Shown here: piece by piece, positions 12,473 through 23,731 of the stretch
How positions within the stretch are numbered: the stretch's first letter is position 1
Layout: the number at the start of each line of letters is the position of its first letter
Source of the DNA: Platerodrilus igneus
Taxonomy: Eukaryota; Arthropoda; Insecta; Coleoptera; Lycidae
DNA length: 64,000 bases
Direction: 5' to 3'
Assembly: GCA_036346225.1 (NCBI GenBank)
Contig: JARFIW010001254.1
Coordinates: 1,895,001-1,959,000, forward strand
The notes under the pieces: generated by a model
The model's input: the letters and a program-made list of their open reading frames with translations, nothing else
Database searches by the model: none
Told to the model about the DNA's origin: nothing
Made by a program: the position numbers and the translations under genes

Positions 12473-12601
12473 TTTTTTCCAGAAATATTTACTAGGAACA
12501 AAAGTAGACTATAGTATAACGCGGTATTCTAAACGGGGTAGTATAGGAACGTCTCACAACAAGGTATTCAAAAATACCAGTAAATAGAAAGTGGTATTAA
12601 T

Positions 12602-12619
12602 AATAGAAACAGGGCGCCA
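12602..12619 (-). promoter_or_regulatory. Primer-binding site of the pol-less LTR element
   Basis: The minus strand reads TGGCGCCCTGTTTC, starting at 12619. TGG pairs with the CCA end of a tRNA, and TGGCGCC is a common Gypsy-type start. It marks the inner boundary of the 5' LTR. A second candidate, TGGCGACTCAAG at about 12647-12636 of the complement, would move the boundary by ~30 bases. Confidence 0.5.
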
Positions 12620-15235
12620 GAGTTTTCACAAAAAGAACTTGAGTCGCCAGCGAAACTACAATTCTGATAACTCAGCAAATCGAAAGTCTATAGTAATTTC
12701 AATGGTAACATAATCTCTTCAAGAAAGGTATGTTAGCTTCCATCACACTATAAATTAACATACAAGCATTCGTGATTATTAATTTGTATGCGTGCTTAGA
12801 GACAGCTGCCAAAAATAAATGTCGAATAAGCAAAAGATAATTACTCAGATCCTTCTAGAAGTGTAACGCTATTGTTAATTAGTAATTACAAAGTATCATT
12901 ATTTTACACCTTCAGTAAGCATAATGTGTAAGTCGATAAACAAGTATCATTTTAAAGTATTGGATTACGGTTAACGCTTAAATACATGAACGTCCGGTTG
13001 AGCTTGATATATTTTAAGTTGAAAGTGCAACGTACAAGATTTATAATCACAGAAAAAACTACGGATAAACTCACGCTAACAAACAATAGTTAGTCGAATG
13101 AGTTTTTTAGAAGTGTAGACGTTTGTGATACGCACTGGTGTTTTAAGTTCCTTTTTCAAAGAGCATTATTTTGAATCTTCAGAAAGCTTCATGTATGAGT
13201 CGGATTACGTGAGATAGCAACCTACAAGTATTGAATAACAGTAAGGCGTTAAACTGAATGAGTTTTGTGTATATTTTTTAGTTGAAAGTGTGGTGCAGAT
13301 AAGCCGCGATGGTGTTTATAGTGCCGTTGAAATTTCAGCAATGAAAGAAATGCTGTAATTAATTGTAGTGTTACTGTTAGAAACTTGGTTGAGAATCTCG
13401 CTATTCAACGTATCATCTGTGTAAAAGGAATACGAATATTGCAGTAAATCTTTAGATATTTAGTTACAAATTGTCTTGCTTATATCCCGCATATGTATCA
13501 AGGACATTTATAATTATCATTGAAAGATAACCAGCATCTGTTTGACTTTATGTTATTTCAATTACATAAACTTCGAGTAATCCAATGTACAGAAAAATTC
13601 GAGACGAAACGTAGAATAGGAAAGAGGTTTCCAAAAGCTGGAACGAATTTTTAAGTAAAGAAGAACGGTTTTAGAAATATAGCAAATTTTAAGTAAATAA
13701 AGAAAGGTTTTGAAATCAAGCCTCAGGTTGGGTTTGCCAAAAATATATGTTACGGTATTCCGTGCAAACACGAAAGAAAGCAGTAAGAGTAAGTAAAAAA
13801 ATCGTTTACACCGAATACCGCAACAGAACGGGGATAGAATGGTAGAATTTGGGCTAGCTCAAAAATGTCGTAGAGGGGCGTGGGTGAAATAGAAAGAACA
13901 CATTGGAAACCTCTGTAAAACTATATTGTTAACATCGAATCTTGAAAGACTATTTACAAAACAATAAAACAAATAAGTTGCGTAATCGTTTTTAACGTGC
14001 TAGTAATAGTAAACAAAGCGTCATAACATAAGCATATAAAATTGGTAAGCAAAATATATAACATTTTATAATCCAAATACTTACAATGGTTCACCTTAAA
14101 TACATATAAAAAAAATTAAACATAAACTGTACAGTAAATCTAGGAATAGAAATATACCTAAATTATATATACATGCTGCTTTGTGAAGTGCACCTCTTCA
14201 AGAAATAGTATAACATTAAAATTAGACACCCTAACTTAAATTAATTAAATACTAATCTACTTTTAAATTGATGCGTAACTTCTTTTCGTTAATGTTTATA
14301 CCAAAGACAAAAGAAACAGTAAAACGGACTAACACAAACTTTGAATAATTAAATTTTAATTTAAAGGATGATTATTACATCGTCGCTCGTGCATTGTGAA
14401 TTTGTTTGGTAACGTGGTGTTGGTAATTTAATGAATGATCATGAGTAGCAGCAAATCAAATGTCTATACTCCACAGCAGCATAAAAGAATTGCGAAAATA
14501 GAAAAAATGTAACTTGAGCTAGTTGGCTTCGTATCATGTTGTGGATGAAAAAATGCGACTGCATGTCTTTATTGGCTGCATGCTGGAACCACCAACTTCA
14601 TTTATACTAAGAAAGCATTTTTAGTAACGCGACTTTACAACATGTATCTTCGGTAAGAGGATGTTGTATTCAATCCTTAATGGTCTCTTTCAAAGCACGT
14701 CCCTATTTTATAAGGACAGAATCATGTATGGGGGTAGGGTATTTGGCTTTCAAAGATATCGCAGAAGAATCAAGTTTGCAGAATTCCCAGACAACAGATG
14801 CTGAAATACAAACTGTAACAGCTTGCCAACAAGCAGATAACGCAATTATCAAAAGATTTTTAGACAAAGGAGAACAATTTTGTTACTTTGTAATGTCTAA
14901 ACAGCTTCAGAAAACCAGATAATAAGTCCATTGTAAGCAGATGTAGGCAGGTGGTAAGTGGTCTTATCTTTTAGAAGAAAACTGTGGATTTACATACACC
15001 TTTTAATTAAAATGTAATCACTGCAGGTGCTAGGAAAATTGCAACTACTTTGTAACGTAAAGTTTCCTAAGCAGCTATTTGATTTTACAAGGCAAACTTT
15101 TACATAAAGTAATTACTTGAAAAATTCTATTAAATAACAATAGTTTCAAATGGTAAGAAATCAAACTTGTTGAGCAATTTTGGATGTTTTAAAAATGAAT
15201 GCAGAAAAATTACTTGCAGGGTTTTGAACGTAACA
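12620..15235 (-). repeat. 5' LTR, about 2.6 kb
   Basis: Starts TGTTACG at 15235 on the minus strand and runs to the primer-binding site. The first ~870 bases match the 3' LTR. A stretch at about 13745-13890 (CTCTACGACATTTTT, GAGCTAGC, TTGCGGTATTCGGTG, TGCACGGAATACC) matches 32895-33020 in the second copy, at a similar distance from that copy's LTR start. This supports the view that the whole 2.6 kb is LTR and not leader. No recognisable coding. Confidence 0.5.
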
Positions 15236-15248
15236 AGTACATCAACTC

Positions 15249-15340
15249 CCTAGCTGCTTAACAAGTACCAAGAGCGCAGGTCTTACAGAAGCTAAAAAAC
15301 ATTTTCTATATTTCCTTAAAGAGTTCTTATGCACGTTCAA
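15249..15340 (+). repeat. Left copy of a ~90-bp direct repeat flanking the THAP element
   Basis: Reads TAGCTGCTTAACAAGTACC..., then GCAGGTCTTACAGAAGCT and CTTATGCAC. It aligns at roughly 80% identity with 19072-19160 in the same orientation. Confidence 0.6.
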
Positions 15341-15590
15341 AAAAATTTGCAAACCGGTGCGAACGTGATTTTGTAAAAATGTATGTGTTGTTTTAGTACA
15401 CCAATCCCACAGATTATCCACCTCTTACAGATGCGAAGGCTAGCGTTTCCCGCTTAATTGTTTTTCTTTGCGCATACTCCAAATAAGTGGTTTTCTAATC
15501 AACCTAAAATTTTCATGTCGTTAACCTAACTTTTTATTTGGAAGATTCGTATTGTTGTAAGTATTGTTTATTTAGTGTTCAACAATCAAT

Positions 15591-16640
15591 ATGGACAGAA
15601 AAAATGAAAAAGGTGGCACATTTTGTGTTTTCAGAGGGTGTTCCACAAAATCTTCAAACAATATCTCTATGTTTCGATTCCCAATAATTCATCGAGCAAG
15701 GTGAGTTCTTACACAGATTTACCATAAATATAAGATAATCTGTGCCTATAGCACACATTGTCCTGGATAGGCTGCACTTTTAGTTCTTCATTACAATATT
15801 TCTATTTCCACAGATGTGAGGAATGGTTAGCAGCATGTAATCGGAAAGATTTACTGGTAATGGATTCAGACAAGCTGTATAAAAATTATAAACTATGTGA
15901 GAAACATTTTCTAGAAAAATATTTTTAGAAAACCTCTAAAGTTCGCAAAAGACTATTAGATAAGGCAGATCCTACCATTTTTGATAAAAAAGTACTACCG
16001 GATCAATTTGAACATGAACCACCAAAAAAAATAGTAATTCTATCTGGTAACAACTAACATGTTCTCTGTTTTTGCATATAACTTATTATGTTGTCTTTCA
16101 GATATTACAATTAATACTAAAGAAGATTCCATAATGATTTTTTCAAAGGAAGTTACTCCCTGCTCTTATGTGGATATATATGTACCCTCAACATCAAGTA
16201 ATACTTATGATTTTAATGATTAGTGCTACTTTTTCATAATTCTTATATCTTACATATAGTACAAATTTTCATAGTCTCAGAAAATTTCATCCAAATTGGA
16301 TTAATGACAAAAAAGGCCATTTAAAAATGTAAAATTTACCTTTTATTAATTAATTTTAAAATGTACAACCTATAAATTATGGTGCGTTTAACTTATCATA
16401 ATTTTGTTATTATTAATTCGATTAGGTAAAAATCTTCTGGGTATATAAGATCTTTATGCTCCTTCCATTAAGGCAATCATTTATTTTCGCATCACACTAG
16501 TTAAATAGTTGTAAATTAACCCTTTTTTTTTATCCATATGAGATATACACAAATACAACAATTTCTTATTTTTAGACAATATACCCTGCACAGTTCCACC
16601 TTCTTCTAATGGGTCGCAAACATCAGCAAATAGGAAACGA
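15591..16640 (+). pseudogene. THAP zinc-finger protein, multi-exon, interrupted
   Basis: Exon 1 (15591-15700) starts with ATG and encodes CVFRGC, the first Cys pair of a C2CH THAP finger, then MFRFP. A GTGAGT donor and a CCACAG acceptor (exon 2 from 15814) join HRA-R-CEEWLAAC in phase, followed by LYKNYKLCEKHF, the closing Cys/His pair. A TAG at 15925 breaks the frame just after the finger. Possible further exons start at 16102 (after TTTCAG) and 16576 (after TTTTAG), encoding PSTSSN and IPCTVPPSSNGS, before a LINE fragment and then a Harbinger element interrupt the gene. THAP fingers bind DNA, and in transposons they recognise the element ends. No catalytic domain survives. The exon 1-2 junction is well supported; later exons are tentative. 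Confidence 0.7.
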
Positions 16641-16699
16641 TGAGGGTACACGTCTACTAAGTTCCAGGACTGAAGACCTAATGATGATGATGATGATGT
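16637..16699 (+). mobile_element. Extremely short 3' end of the RTE-like LINE
   Basis: AAATAGGAAACGATGAGGG... through TTCCAGGACTGAAGACCT and a run of ATG triplets matches the 3' ends at 37330-37391 and 49374-49440 (inverted). Only about 63 bases were inserted. This is typical of 5' truncation during target-primed reverse transcription. Confidence 0.8.
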
Positions 16700-16898
16700 A
16701 TAGATATTATCGATATATTTCTGAATTTTCTTTGTAAATTATTTTTAATTTACTTTTTTGTAATTGTTTGTGTTTAATTAAAAAGAAGTTTAAACATGTT
16801 TTATTATTATAATATCCACATTTTATATAAATAGGTATGACTTCAGGGGCCTGTTTAATAAAAGTCGTTAATAAAATTAGGATTCGTTTGGAGTGTCT

Positions 16899-17304
16899 AT
16901 GGCAGCTGTTGTTCAAAAGCCTATTGAACCTGACGAGAGTTTAGAGGATACTTGTAATGATAATGTAAATGATGGAATATATAAGAAACAATTGGTCACG
17001 CAAGAGGATAAAGTCCCTAACCCCTGAGGTATGTTTTGATTTAGTACTAGTAATCAAAAATAGATGTGAATGTTAGTTATTAGAGTAATAAAATTATAGA
17101 TAGTAGTAACGAAGTTGATATATCAATTTTATGTATTAAGGATTAACAAAAAATACTTGTCCCCTTACTAGTCATATTGTCCAACAAGAAGATGGAGAAC
17201 AACCAGATATGAGTGATGCTGTATTTATTAATAGTGACAACTGTTTAGTAACTAACGAAGGGGACTTTGTAATGTTAGATCGAGATGATTCAACTGTACA
17301 GTAA
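16899..17304 (+). pseudogene. Second ORF of the Harbinger element (C-terminal remnant)
   Basis: Open from ATG at 16899, an acidic protein starting MAAVVQKPIEPDES. A TGA at 17025 lies just before a GAG/GTATGT donor. After an acceptor at 17171 the protein continues QQEDGEQPDMSDAV and ends in DDSTVQ with TAA at 17302. No Myb/SANT helices are visible, so the DNA-binding N-terminus is missing, probably through a deletion between the left terminal repeat (at 16846) and this ORF. Its role as the accessory protein is inferred from position only. Confidence 0.4.
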
Positions 17305-17384
17305 CATTTTATTTAATACCTATGTTGAATAGACATTTAAGCAAACACTGTTTCAGCACAAAATATGTAAATATATGTTTAAGA

Positions 17385-18502
17385 TTAGGCAAAGTACATA
17401 CTTTCACTTTTAACAATTAAAGTGGTTGTAAAAAAATGCAGTTTTTCTTGAGCCTGGACTGCAGGCAATTCGTCTTCGTCCATAATAGTAGTCTCTGGTA
17501 AGTCTTCTACCTGTATTTCAGATTCATCAGGCAATGCAAAGTATTGTAAATTACTCCTCGAAAGATTACACAATACTACACAAGTATTGATTATTTCACA
17601 AGCAAATGTGGGATTCAGGCGCATACAGCCACTCAGAATAGGAAATTTTTCTTTTAATCACCGAATGACAAATGGCACACTCAATAACTCTCTGAGTTTT
17701 TTTATGAGGTTTCGCAAGTTCTGTTGAGATGAATCATTAATATTTTGAATTACAGGTGGAATGAGCCAAGATTTTACAGGGTGAATAGAATCTCACAGTA
17801 AGACTCCACCAGCAAAAGGCCTCCAACCTGCTTCCATCCTGTTGTATAATTTACTTAACCACAAAACTCCTGCATCAGTAACCCTCCCAGGCCAATTTGC
17901 ACATACATAATAAAGTTGTAAATTTGGTCGGTATACAAGCATTACGTTTAAGTAATGTTTTCGATGACGATCTACAAAAGCTGGTCCAAATGCAATAGGA
18001 GCATCAACTCGTATTAACGTTCCATCTATTACCCCACATACCAAAGGCATAACTCCAAACTCACTCAATTTAACCACCTCTTCTGCACATTCATTTGACC
18101 ACCTCACCATATCCTTAAGAAGTACATTATTTATAGCTGTGACAACTTTGTGCACAATTCGACAAACTGTCCCTTTTGAAACTCCATGCATATCACTTAC
18201 ACAATGGTACTGAGCACCACTTCCTAGCCAGTGGAGAGCAATTCGAAGTTGTTGCTTTGGAGACGGTGAATGATTTCTTAAGTTTGACGTTCCAATGTGT
18301 TACTTATATTATTAAGCACAAACATAAAAGTTTCAAGGTCTAGCCGAAATCTCTCATTGAACTCATATGTATCTTCCATGTAGTTGTAAGCTATTCTCGA
18401 TCGAAAAATTCTTGGACAATGACCATTAAACCGCTCTTCATCACTGATGGTGTCACTATGTCCCATTTTATTTTGTTTTACACTCTGTTTTGTACAGAAC
18501 AT
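17385..18502 (-). pseudogene. PIF/Harbinger transposase (HARBI1-like)
   Basis: Read from 18502 downward: an N-terminal part with EERFNGHCPRIF and FNERFRLDLETFMFVL; a frameshift near 18280; then LRNHSPSPKQQLRIALHWLG, HCVSDMHGVSKGTVCRIV (helix-turn-helix); the first catalytic Asp in CGVIDGTLI; RKHYLNVMLV; the second Asp in PGRVTDAGVL; a stop at about 17794; SWLIPPV; and the third acidic residue in TQRVIECAI, reached only by another frame change. The C-terminus KFPILSGCMRLNP...EIINTCVVLCNL is in frame. Gene order, length (~370 codons) and all three DDE residues fit the HARBI1 / DDE_Tnp_4 family. The breaks mean this copy is inactive. Only stray copies of the three residues are seen, not an intact frame. 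Confidence 0.85.
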
Positions 18503-19071
18503 TAAGTATTTTATATATTTTTCTCTAAACCGCTAACTTTATTTGATCTATTAAAATTAATTATTAAACTAGGCATGCTAATGAAATAAATGCTAATATT
18601 ATAGTTTCATTAGTTGTGTTGGTTTATGATACAGTTTACCTTCAGCACTAATAATGTTAAATTAGGCAAATTTTTTATGAAACAGAACAGTAATAATATT
18701 AATTAATATTATAAGATAATCACTTATACTATTAGTGAATGAGTTTTATGAAACAGGGCCCAGATAATACTTGTTCGACAAACTTCAAAAGCTCATTTAG
18801 GAATTCAATGTTTGTGTGTGTATCTTTGAAATTTTGAAGTTCCGAGTTCAGATTTCTATTCATTATAAACAAAAAAGTGTACTACGAAAAATATGTTAGA
18901 TTACTGTTAGAAATATTCTGGTAGATTTTATTATTCACATTCAAATTTCCCTCAAAAAACCTCTTATGTAATGGCGGATTGCGTTCAAGGTTATAAAATT
19001 TTGTCCGACAAACTTCAAACGAACCGACAAAGCCTTTACATCTGTAAGAGGTGGATAATCTGTGCCTATCC

Positions 19072-19160
19072 CAGCCGTCTAACAAATTACAAGAGCACAG
19101 GTTTTACAGAAACTAAAAAAACATTCTTAATATTTTCTTAAAGTGCCCTTATGCACTTTT
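19072..19160 (+). repeat. Right copy of the ~90-bp direct repeat flanking the THAP element
   Basis: CAGCCGTCTAACAAATTACA..., then GCACAGGTTTTACAGAAACT and CCTTATGCACTTT. Same orientation as 15249-15340, with substitutions spread along the length. It starts only a few bases after the right inverted repeat, whereas the left copy ends ~70 bases before the left one. Confidence 0.6.
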
Positions 19161-19164
19161 TATT

Positions 19165-22100
19165 AACAAAATTTTAGCAACAATTGCTCATTTCCGTCGA
19201 AAAACTGACTTCAGATTCGTCATTTTCAGCCCAATATTCCTGAAAATTTTATTAATCTTGGAAGATGCCCCTAAAGTATATTTAAGCCCTTAATGCAATG
19301 TTATGATCTTGAACACAAAAGATGTGCGAGAAATATTATAGCCAATCTTAGTACTTTGTTAAAGTTATCACATTTCGTATTGCCACAGCCGATAACTTTA
19401 TATCAACTGTAAATTTTTAGTGAAGTTAAAGCTAAAATAAATACCTGTATTATCTTGCACACTTGCTGTTGCTTGGTTAACTGTAAATAGTTGAAAAAAC
19501 AATTCACAACTATTTTTATAAAGTAAAATAAATTTGGATTAACATCCAATATCAACCGCACATTTTTCTCACGTTTATATTTATTATAATATATACATCA
19601 GATTTGCTTGTGTTTGGAAATTTTGGTCCTATAAGTTTTCTTCTTTATAGTTCAAATCACTTTAAACAATATACCACTTAGTTAAGCGGTCGAATGCTAT
19701 TTAACTGTAGCTGTTCCGCATCTATTTTGACAACCGTACAAGACCACGCGCTAAATGCAACTAACTGGTAGCAAGATTTTCCTACCTCTGGGAAGCATCA
19801 TAGATACTACAGATTGGTGTTACATCATCGCATGGTCTAAACTAGCTCTGTGGTTTAAGCAAATCCACTAAATCAAATTAACAATTTTGTGATAGACTCT
19901 ACAAGTTTTGACCATCAAAAGCGTTAAACATTGTAGGAATTCTATAAAGATTGCATAATTAGATAAACACATCTTGATAACTAAGCGAGAATCTAATAGT
20001 GAAATAAAAAATGTATGGATACTGCATTATATTGGAGCATTCGTATAGAAAAGAGGGTTACCGTATTCAGTGTATTGTTAGTTGCATAAAACTTAATGCT
20101 AGATTTTAACATGGCAGTTACCATTATAAAGTGGGTGTTATGTGCAAGAAACTAGAGTACTACACTGATTTTTTCTCGACAGAGCTGTCTTAAGATTCAT
20201 GGCTAATACGTCGTTTACAATTACGAAAATTCCGATCAACTTTAATGCACTTTTGGATTTAATACAATTCGGACTTTTTGAAATCAATAACCCCTCACTT
20301 AACCGTACTACAGACCTATTAATTAATTTAAATCTGTACAACCTTTAATTCAAAAGTTTATTAAATATTTATGGTATTTCTGTTAGCAATGAGACACCTG
20401 ACAAATTATTTTCTAAAGCAGGTTTAAAGTAGCAATTACTTTCAAATTATTATTGGTAAAAATATACTGCAAAATGTGTTTCAGGATATTTACCATTGCT
20501 TATCGGCCTTTGATTTTTTAGATGCAGGTGTTGATCAACTAATGCCTGTCGAAAATCCAGACATCAATTAGGCATGTATTGAGTCGATTATTAAATAGGA
20601 AGAAATAGAACTGTTATTCAGTTTAACCAATATTAAAACGAATAATTATGCATTCATGCAACATACCAAGTGTTGCGATATTAGACCGACAACCCTTTAC
20701 TGCTGTGTTCGTGTTAATTGATAAAATTTGGTATAAGAAGTCTCAACGGGCTTGGTTTCTGAGCTATAGCGACTTCAAATTTTAAAATCAAGAATAGAAA
20801 AAACCCCTGTAATAATTTTTCGAATTTTGTGTACAATTCTTTACAGTGCAACATTTTGGCAAAAAATAAATTCTAAAAAATTTATCCAGTTATGTGCTAG
20901 AAGTTTACAGGAACTTTTACTCAGTAATTTTTTACACCACTGGAAAAAATATTTTCTGTTTTTTAGATGTTTACTTTTATTTAAAAAACGAATAGGCTAC
21001 ATGACAGAACTAAAAAACATCGTTTTAGATATTTACGTTTGAAGAAACATCTGAATTTAAAATTAAAAATAAAATATAGTGACTCGAAAACGGCTCTCCA
21101 AAATCGTGTTTAAACATTTAACTCCATAATTAGGAGTATAAAAACTCTATTTGTAAACTATACTGCAACCAGTCGTCAATATTTTGAAAAATCAATTTAA
21201 AATTTCTTCTTTAAGAAATTCGGTCCATTACTTCCTTACTTTTGGATTACCAATTTGAAAATTTCATTCATCCAAGACATCAGCGTTCTTCCTGTATTGT
21301 TGCATTATTTCTTTCAATTAGTAAATTTCTAATTGCTTGAAATGTTTCAATATTTGTAAGCAACAATTCCTTAATCCTATCTAAGGAGAGTCGAATTTCA
21401 AAAGTATGTGTAGTTGACAAGTGCTGATAAGCTAACAATGCAGTGCTAAATTGAGTCATTAATTAGATTTGGCGTTTTCGAAATAAATTTTTCCTTATAA
21501 GAAGTGATTAAAATGTTAATATACAGAGAAGCTTTAAAATGCTAGGATGGAAGGTTGTGTGTAAGGACCAAATCCTTCAGTTGTCGAATTCCAATCATTC
21601 CAGGTTAGCAGATATTAACCAGATGCTAAAGAGAATGTAAACCTTATGGGGCACTAATTTTTTGCTGGAGCCCAGGACCGTCAACAGGGGGTAGACAGCC
21701 AGGGCAAATGCCCCGGAGCCCGGGCGAGGCCAAGCACGGCTCCATTTAGGACCTGAGTCATTTGTTATATCGCATTGGAAAATTTAATAAAAAATAAAAA
21801 CAATTAAAAACAATTATGTTTGAATGTAATCTTCAATTTTGTTATAAACTTAATATTGATACTCTTTAGCAACTACATAACAGGTGAACTCTTTTCAAAC
21901 TTTTCTAAACCTAAATTGCTATACCACGTATAACACCCTTGTAGATATTTTGATTTGTTGTAGTTCAGGGAAGATTTGGATTTGTATCTATTTAAATAGA
22001 CACAAATTCTGATTTTACAATACAGCAAATTTTGTACTTTGCTCTTCTAAAGGTACTAATAATTTTGCATATTGCGTAATAAAAAGCAACAATTAGTAAA

Positions 22101-22380
22101 ATTTGTAGAGATAGAAATGAAATTGAAAAAGTTCTAAATACGAAGCATTAGGACCCGCAGGGACAGACTACACTTGGGGAAATTAGAGCAGATTAGACTA
22201 GTCACTTTTCCGATTAAATTTACGATTCTCGGGATATAATCTTTGATTATTTCGTCCTATTTCAATCTCATTTTTTAATTCTCTTTTTTTCTTCTTACAG
22301 TTCCAATAGCATCTTTAAAATAGATTACAAACATAAAAGTGAATTTCAAAATAGGAGAAAATAGAAAAACAGGTAGAGTT
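19165..22380. other. AT-rich sequence, no gene recognised
   Basis: No domain or repeat family recognised. A GC-rich patch at about 21685-21735 (GGGCAAATGCCCCGGAGCCC) resembles the kind of end sequence seen near hAT elements of the ZMYM1 type. It could mark the left side of the hAT copy whose coding remnant begins at about 22385, but no matching right end was found. Confidence 0.5.
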
Positions 22381-22384
22381 GTGC

Positions 22385-23585
22385 CAAAAAAAGGGCAAAC
22401 ACGTCTTCTATCTAGACTTTATTAAATTCGGAGGTAAAGAATCAAAAAATGATGATAGTATAGGAAATGACACGTCTTCACAATCATTACCCATCACGTG
22501 TTCACAGAATCCGTGGTCGAAAATGATACCATGAATTTTGACCAAACCTATGAAACTGAGATAGATGATGAACAGATTACACTAGATGAAAACATTACAT
22601 GTGATTTTTCCAATGCTCCACCCGAAGGTACTCATTGGCCAGGAAGCGAGTTTTTTTTTTACCTAGAAAATTTTGAATTTTGCCGAATCCTTGCTGTTCC
22701 AAGCAAGGTAGGGATCTTTAACGTGCGTGACAACACTCACACACGGGACCTCCATTTTACCTCTCATCCGAACGAGGGTGTATTTTTGCGAAAAATGCTC
22801 GCCTAACATTTTTCAAGCGGACCGTGTCGGGATTCGAACCCGGGACCTTGGGCGTAGTAGTCACACACATACCACTAAGCCACGGAGCCGCCTACTAGAT
22901 GAAAACAACAAGATCGGCAACAAATCTTTCAACTAGTTTTACCTGCACAATGTTATGCATACTTCAGATAGTACGATAGAAAAGCAGCTTGGAATTACAA
23001 AGACAAACAACATTGATGTTGGTGAGCTCAGCTCACTTCATCTCACTTCTTGCGAAGGTTACGATAACGGCAGCAACATGAACGGGCGTTACAAGGAAGT
23101 TCAGAGTTTGATATTAAAGGAAAATCCCCTACCATTATTCTCGCTCTGTGCTTGTCACGCCTTGAACGTATGGGGATCAAACAACTGAAAGATCCCCAGA
23201 AGTGGTGACTTTCTTTGGCGTCGTGCAAAAGCTGTACAAAACATTTAGCTCAAGTCCACATCGATTGAAACTTCTATTAAAGAACATAGGTTGCTCATTA
23301 CATAGCATGTCAACAACTCGTTGGTCTGCCAAAATTGTCTGCGTAAAGTTATTTTCCTTACATATTCCAGGCCTGCGGTCAGCTACTCAAGAAGTGTATT
23401 TATTAAATTTGTCAGCAGAAACTTCATCTGATTTAAAAGTAATAAAAAGCTATCAGGAGTCATTTGAATACGTTGTTTTGTCTTCTACGTGGTCAAAGTT
23501 TTTAACAGTCACAGACCATAGCAATAAAGTTTTACAGGCTAGAAATGCAACTGGTGCTCCGGTAAAATTAACCTGCATGTTGTAA
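22385..23585 (+). pseudogene. hAT-type transposase remnant (ZMYM1/DUF4371-like)
   Basis: The N-terminal part (about 22385-22594) is low-scoring and broken by stops: ETEIDDEQITLDEN. A SINE then splits the frame and coding resumes at 22908. At about 23050-23190 it contains CEGYDNGSNMNGRYKEVQS and LFSLCACHALN, followed by a stop and a frame change. From 23202 it reads FFGVVQKLYKTFSSSPHR and STTRWSAKI. These blocks, in this order, are those of the transposase-derived ZMYM1 / DUF4371 proteins, a hAT branch: GYDNGSNM contains a catalytic Asp region and C.CH.LN follows it. The C-terminal dimerisation region is not seen. The remnant would be non-functional. Confidence 0.75.
22595..22893 (-). mobile_element. 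tRNA-derived SINE, copy 1
   Basis: 299 bases bounded by a 14-base target duplication ACTAGATGAAAACA at 22581-22594 and 22894-22907. The minus strand starts with a tRNA-like head: A box TGGCTTAGTGGTATG and B box GGTTCGAATCC, the internal RNA polymerase III promoter. The body includes CACGCACGTTAAAGATCCC and GGAACAGCAAGGATTCGGC. It ends in AT-rich sequence without a clear poly-A. It lies in the hAT remnant and splits its reading frame. Copy 2 at 28170-28468 is the same length and orientation. Confidence 0.85.
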
Positions 23586-23731
23586 CGACTACGAATTCGT
23601 CCTTCATAAATATACGCCTTTGTAATAATTATTTATTTATAAAGATCCTTTATGGTATTAAAATCGTAAAATTTCTATTTCATAAAAATAATGCTTATTC
23701 GTTACATACAACTCTATCTGTGTTCATTGGT

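Larger units (their letters stand above)
8368..15235 (-). mobile_element. Pol-less LTR retrotransposon (Gypsy-like gag)
   Basis: Order on the minus strand: 5' LTR (15235 to about 12620), primer-binding site, gag with two zinc knuckles (12472-10806), noncoding 3' region, purine tract, then a 3' LTR that starts at 9215. Both LTRs start TGTTACGTTCAAAACCC and are nearly identical over the ~850 bases shared (8368-9215 versus 14366-15235). The 3' LTR is cut off at 8368, next to unrelated sequence. No protease, reverse transcriptase, RNase H or integrase sequence is present between gag and the 3' LTR. That is the layout of a large non-autonomous element (LARD-like), which would need enzymes from another Gypsy element. 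A related, partial copy in the opposite orientation is at 30705-33210. Confidence 0.65.
16846..18761. mobile_element. PIF/Harbinger transposon with two convergent genes
   Basis: Ends are imperfect inverted repeats: GGGGCCTGTTTAATAAAAGT on the left and GGGCCCTGTTTCATAAAACT on the right (minus strand). Inside are a minus-strand DDE transposase (17385-18502) and a plus-strand acidic ORF (16899-17304), facing each other. Autonomous Harbinger elements carry a transposase plus a Myb/SANT-like accessory protein, and the second ORF fits that slot by position. I could not settle the 3-bp target duplication, because the end bases differ by one G/C between the two ends. Confidence 0.7.
15408..19064 (+). 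mobile_element. THAP-domain DNA transposon with ~33-bp terminal inverted repeats
   Basis: The left end CACAGATTATCCACCTCTTA (15408 on) recurs inverted at 19064, and the match continues as CAGATG..AAGGC (about 33 bases with mismatches). Inside are exons for a THAP zinc-finger protein (15591 on). These are followed by a LINE scrap at 16637 and a complete smaller Harbinger element at 16846-18761, so most of the original coding capacity is missing. THAP domains are known from P-element and Kolobok transposases; nothing seen decides which family this is. A ~90-bp direct repeat lies just outside both ends. Confidence 0.5.

Noticed and set aside
22800..22893. tRNA gene on the minus strand
   Set aside because: A and B boxes are present, but the acceptor stem does not close and a 299-bp unit with target duplications extends far beyond. 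The second copy has the same structure, so this is a SINE head.
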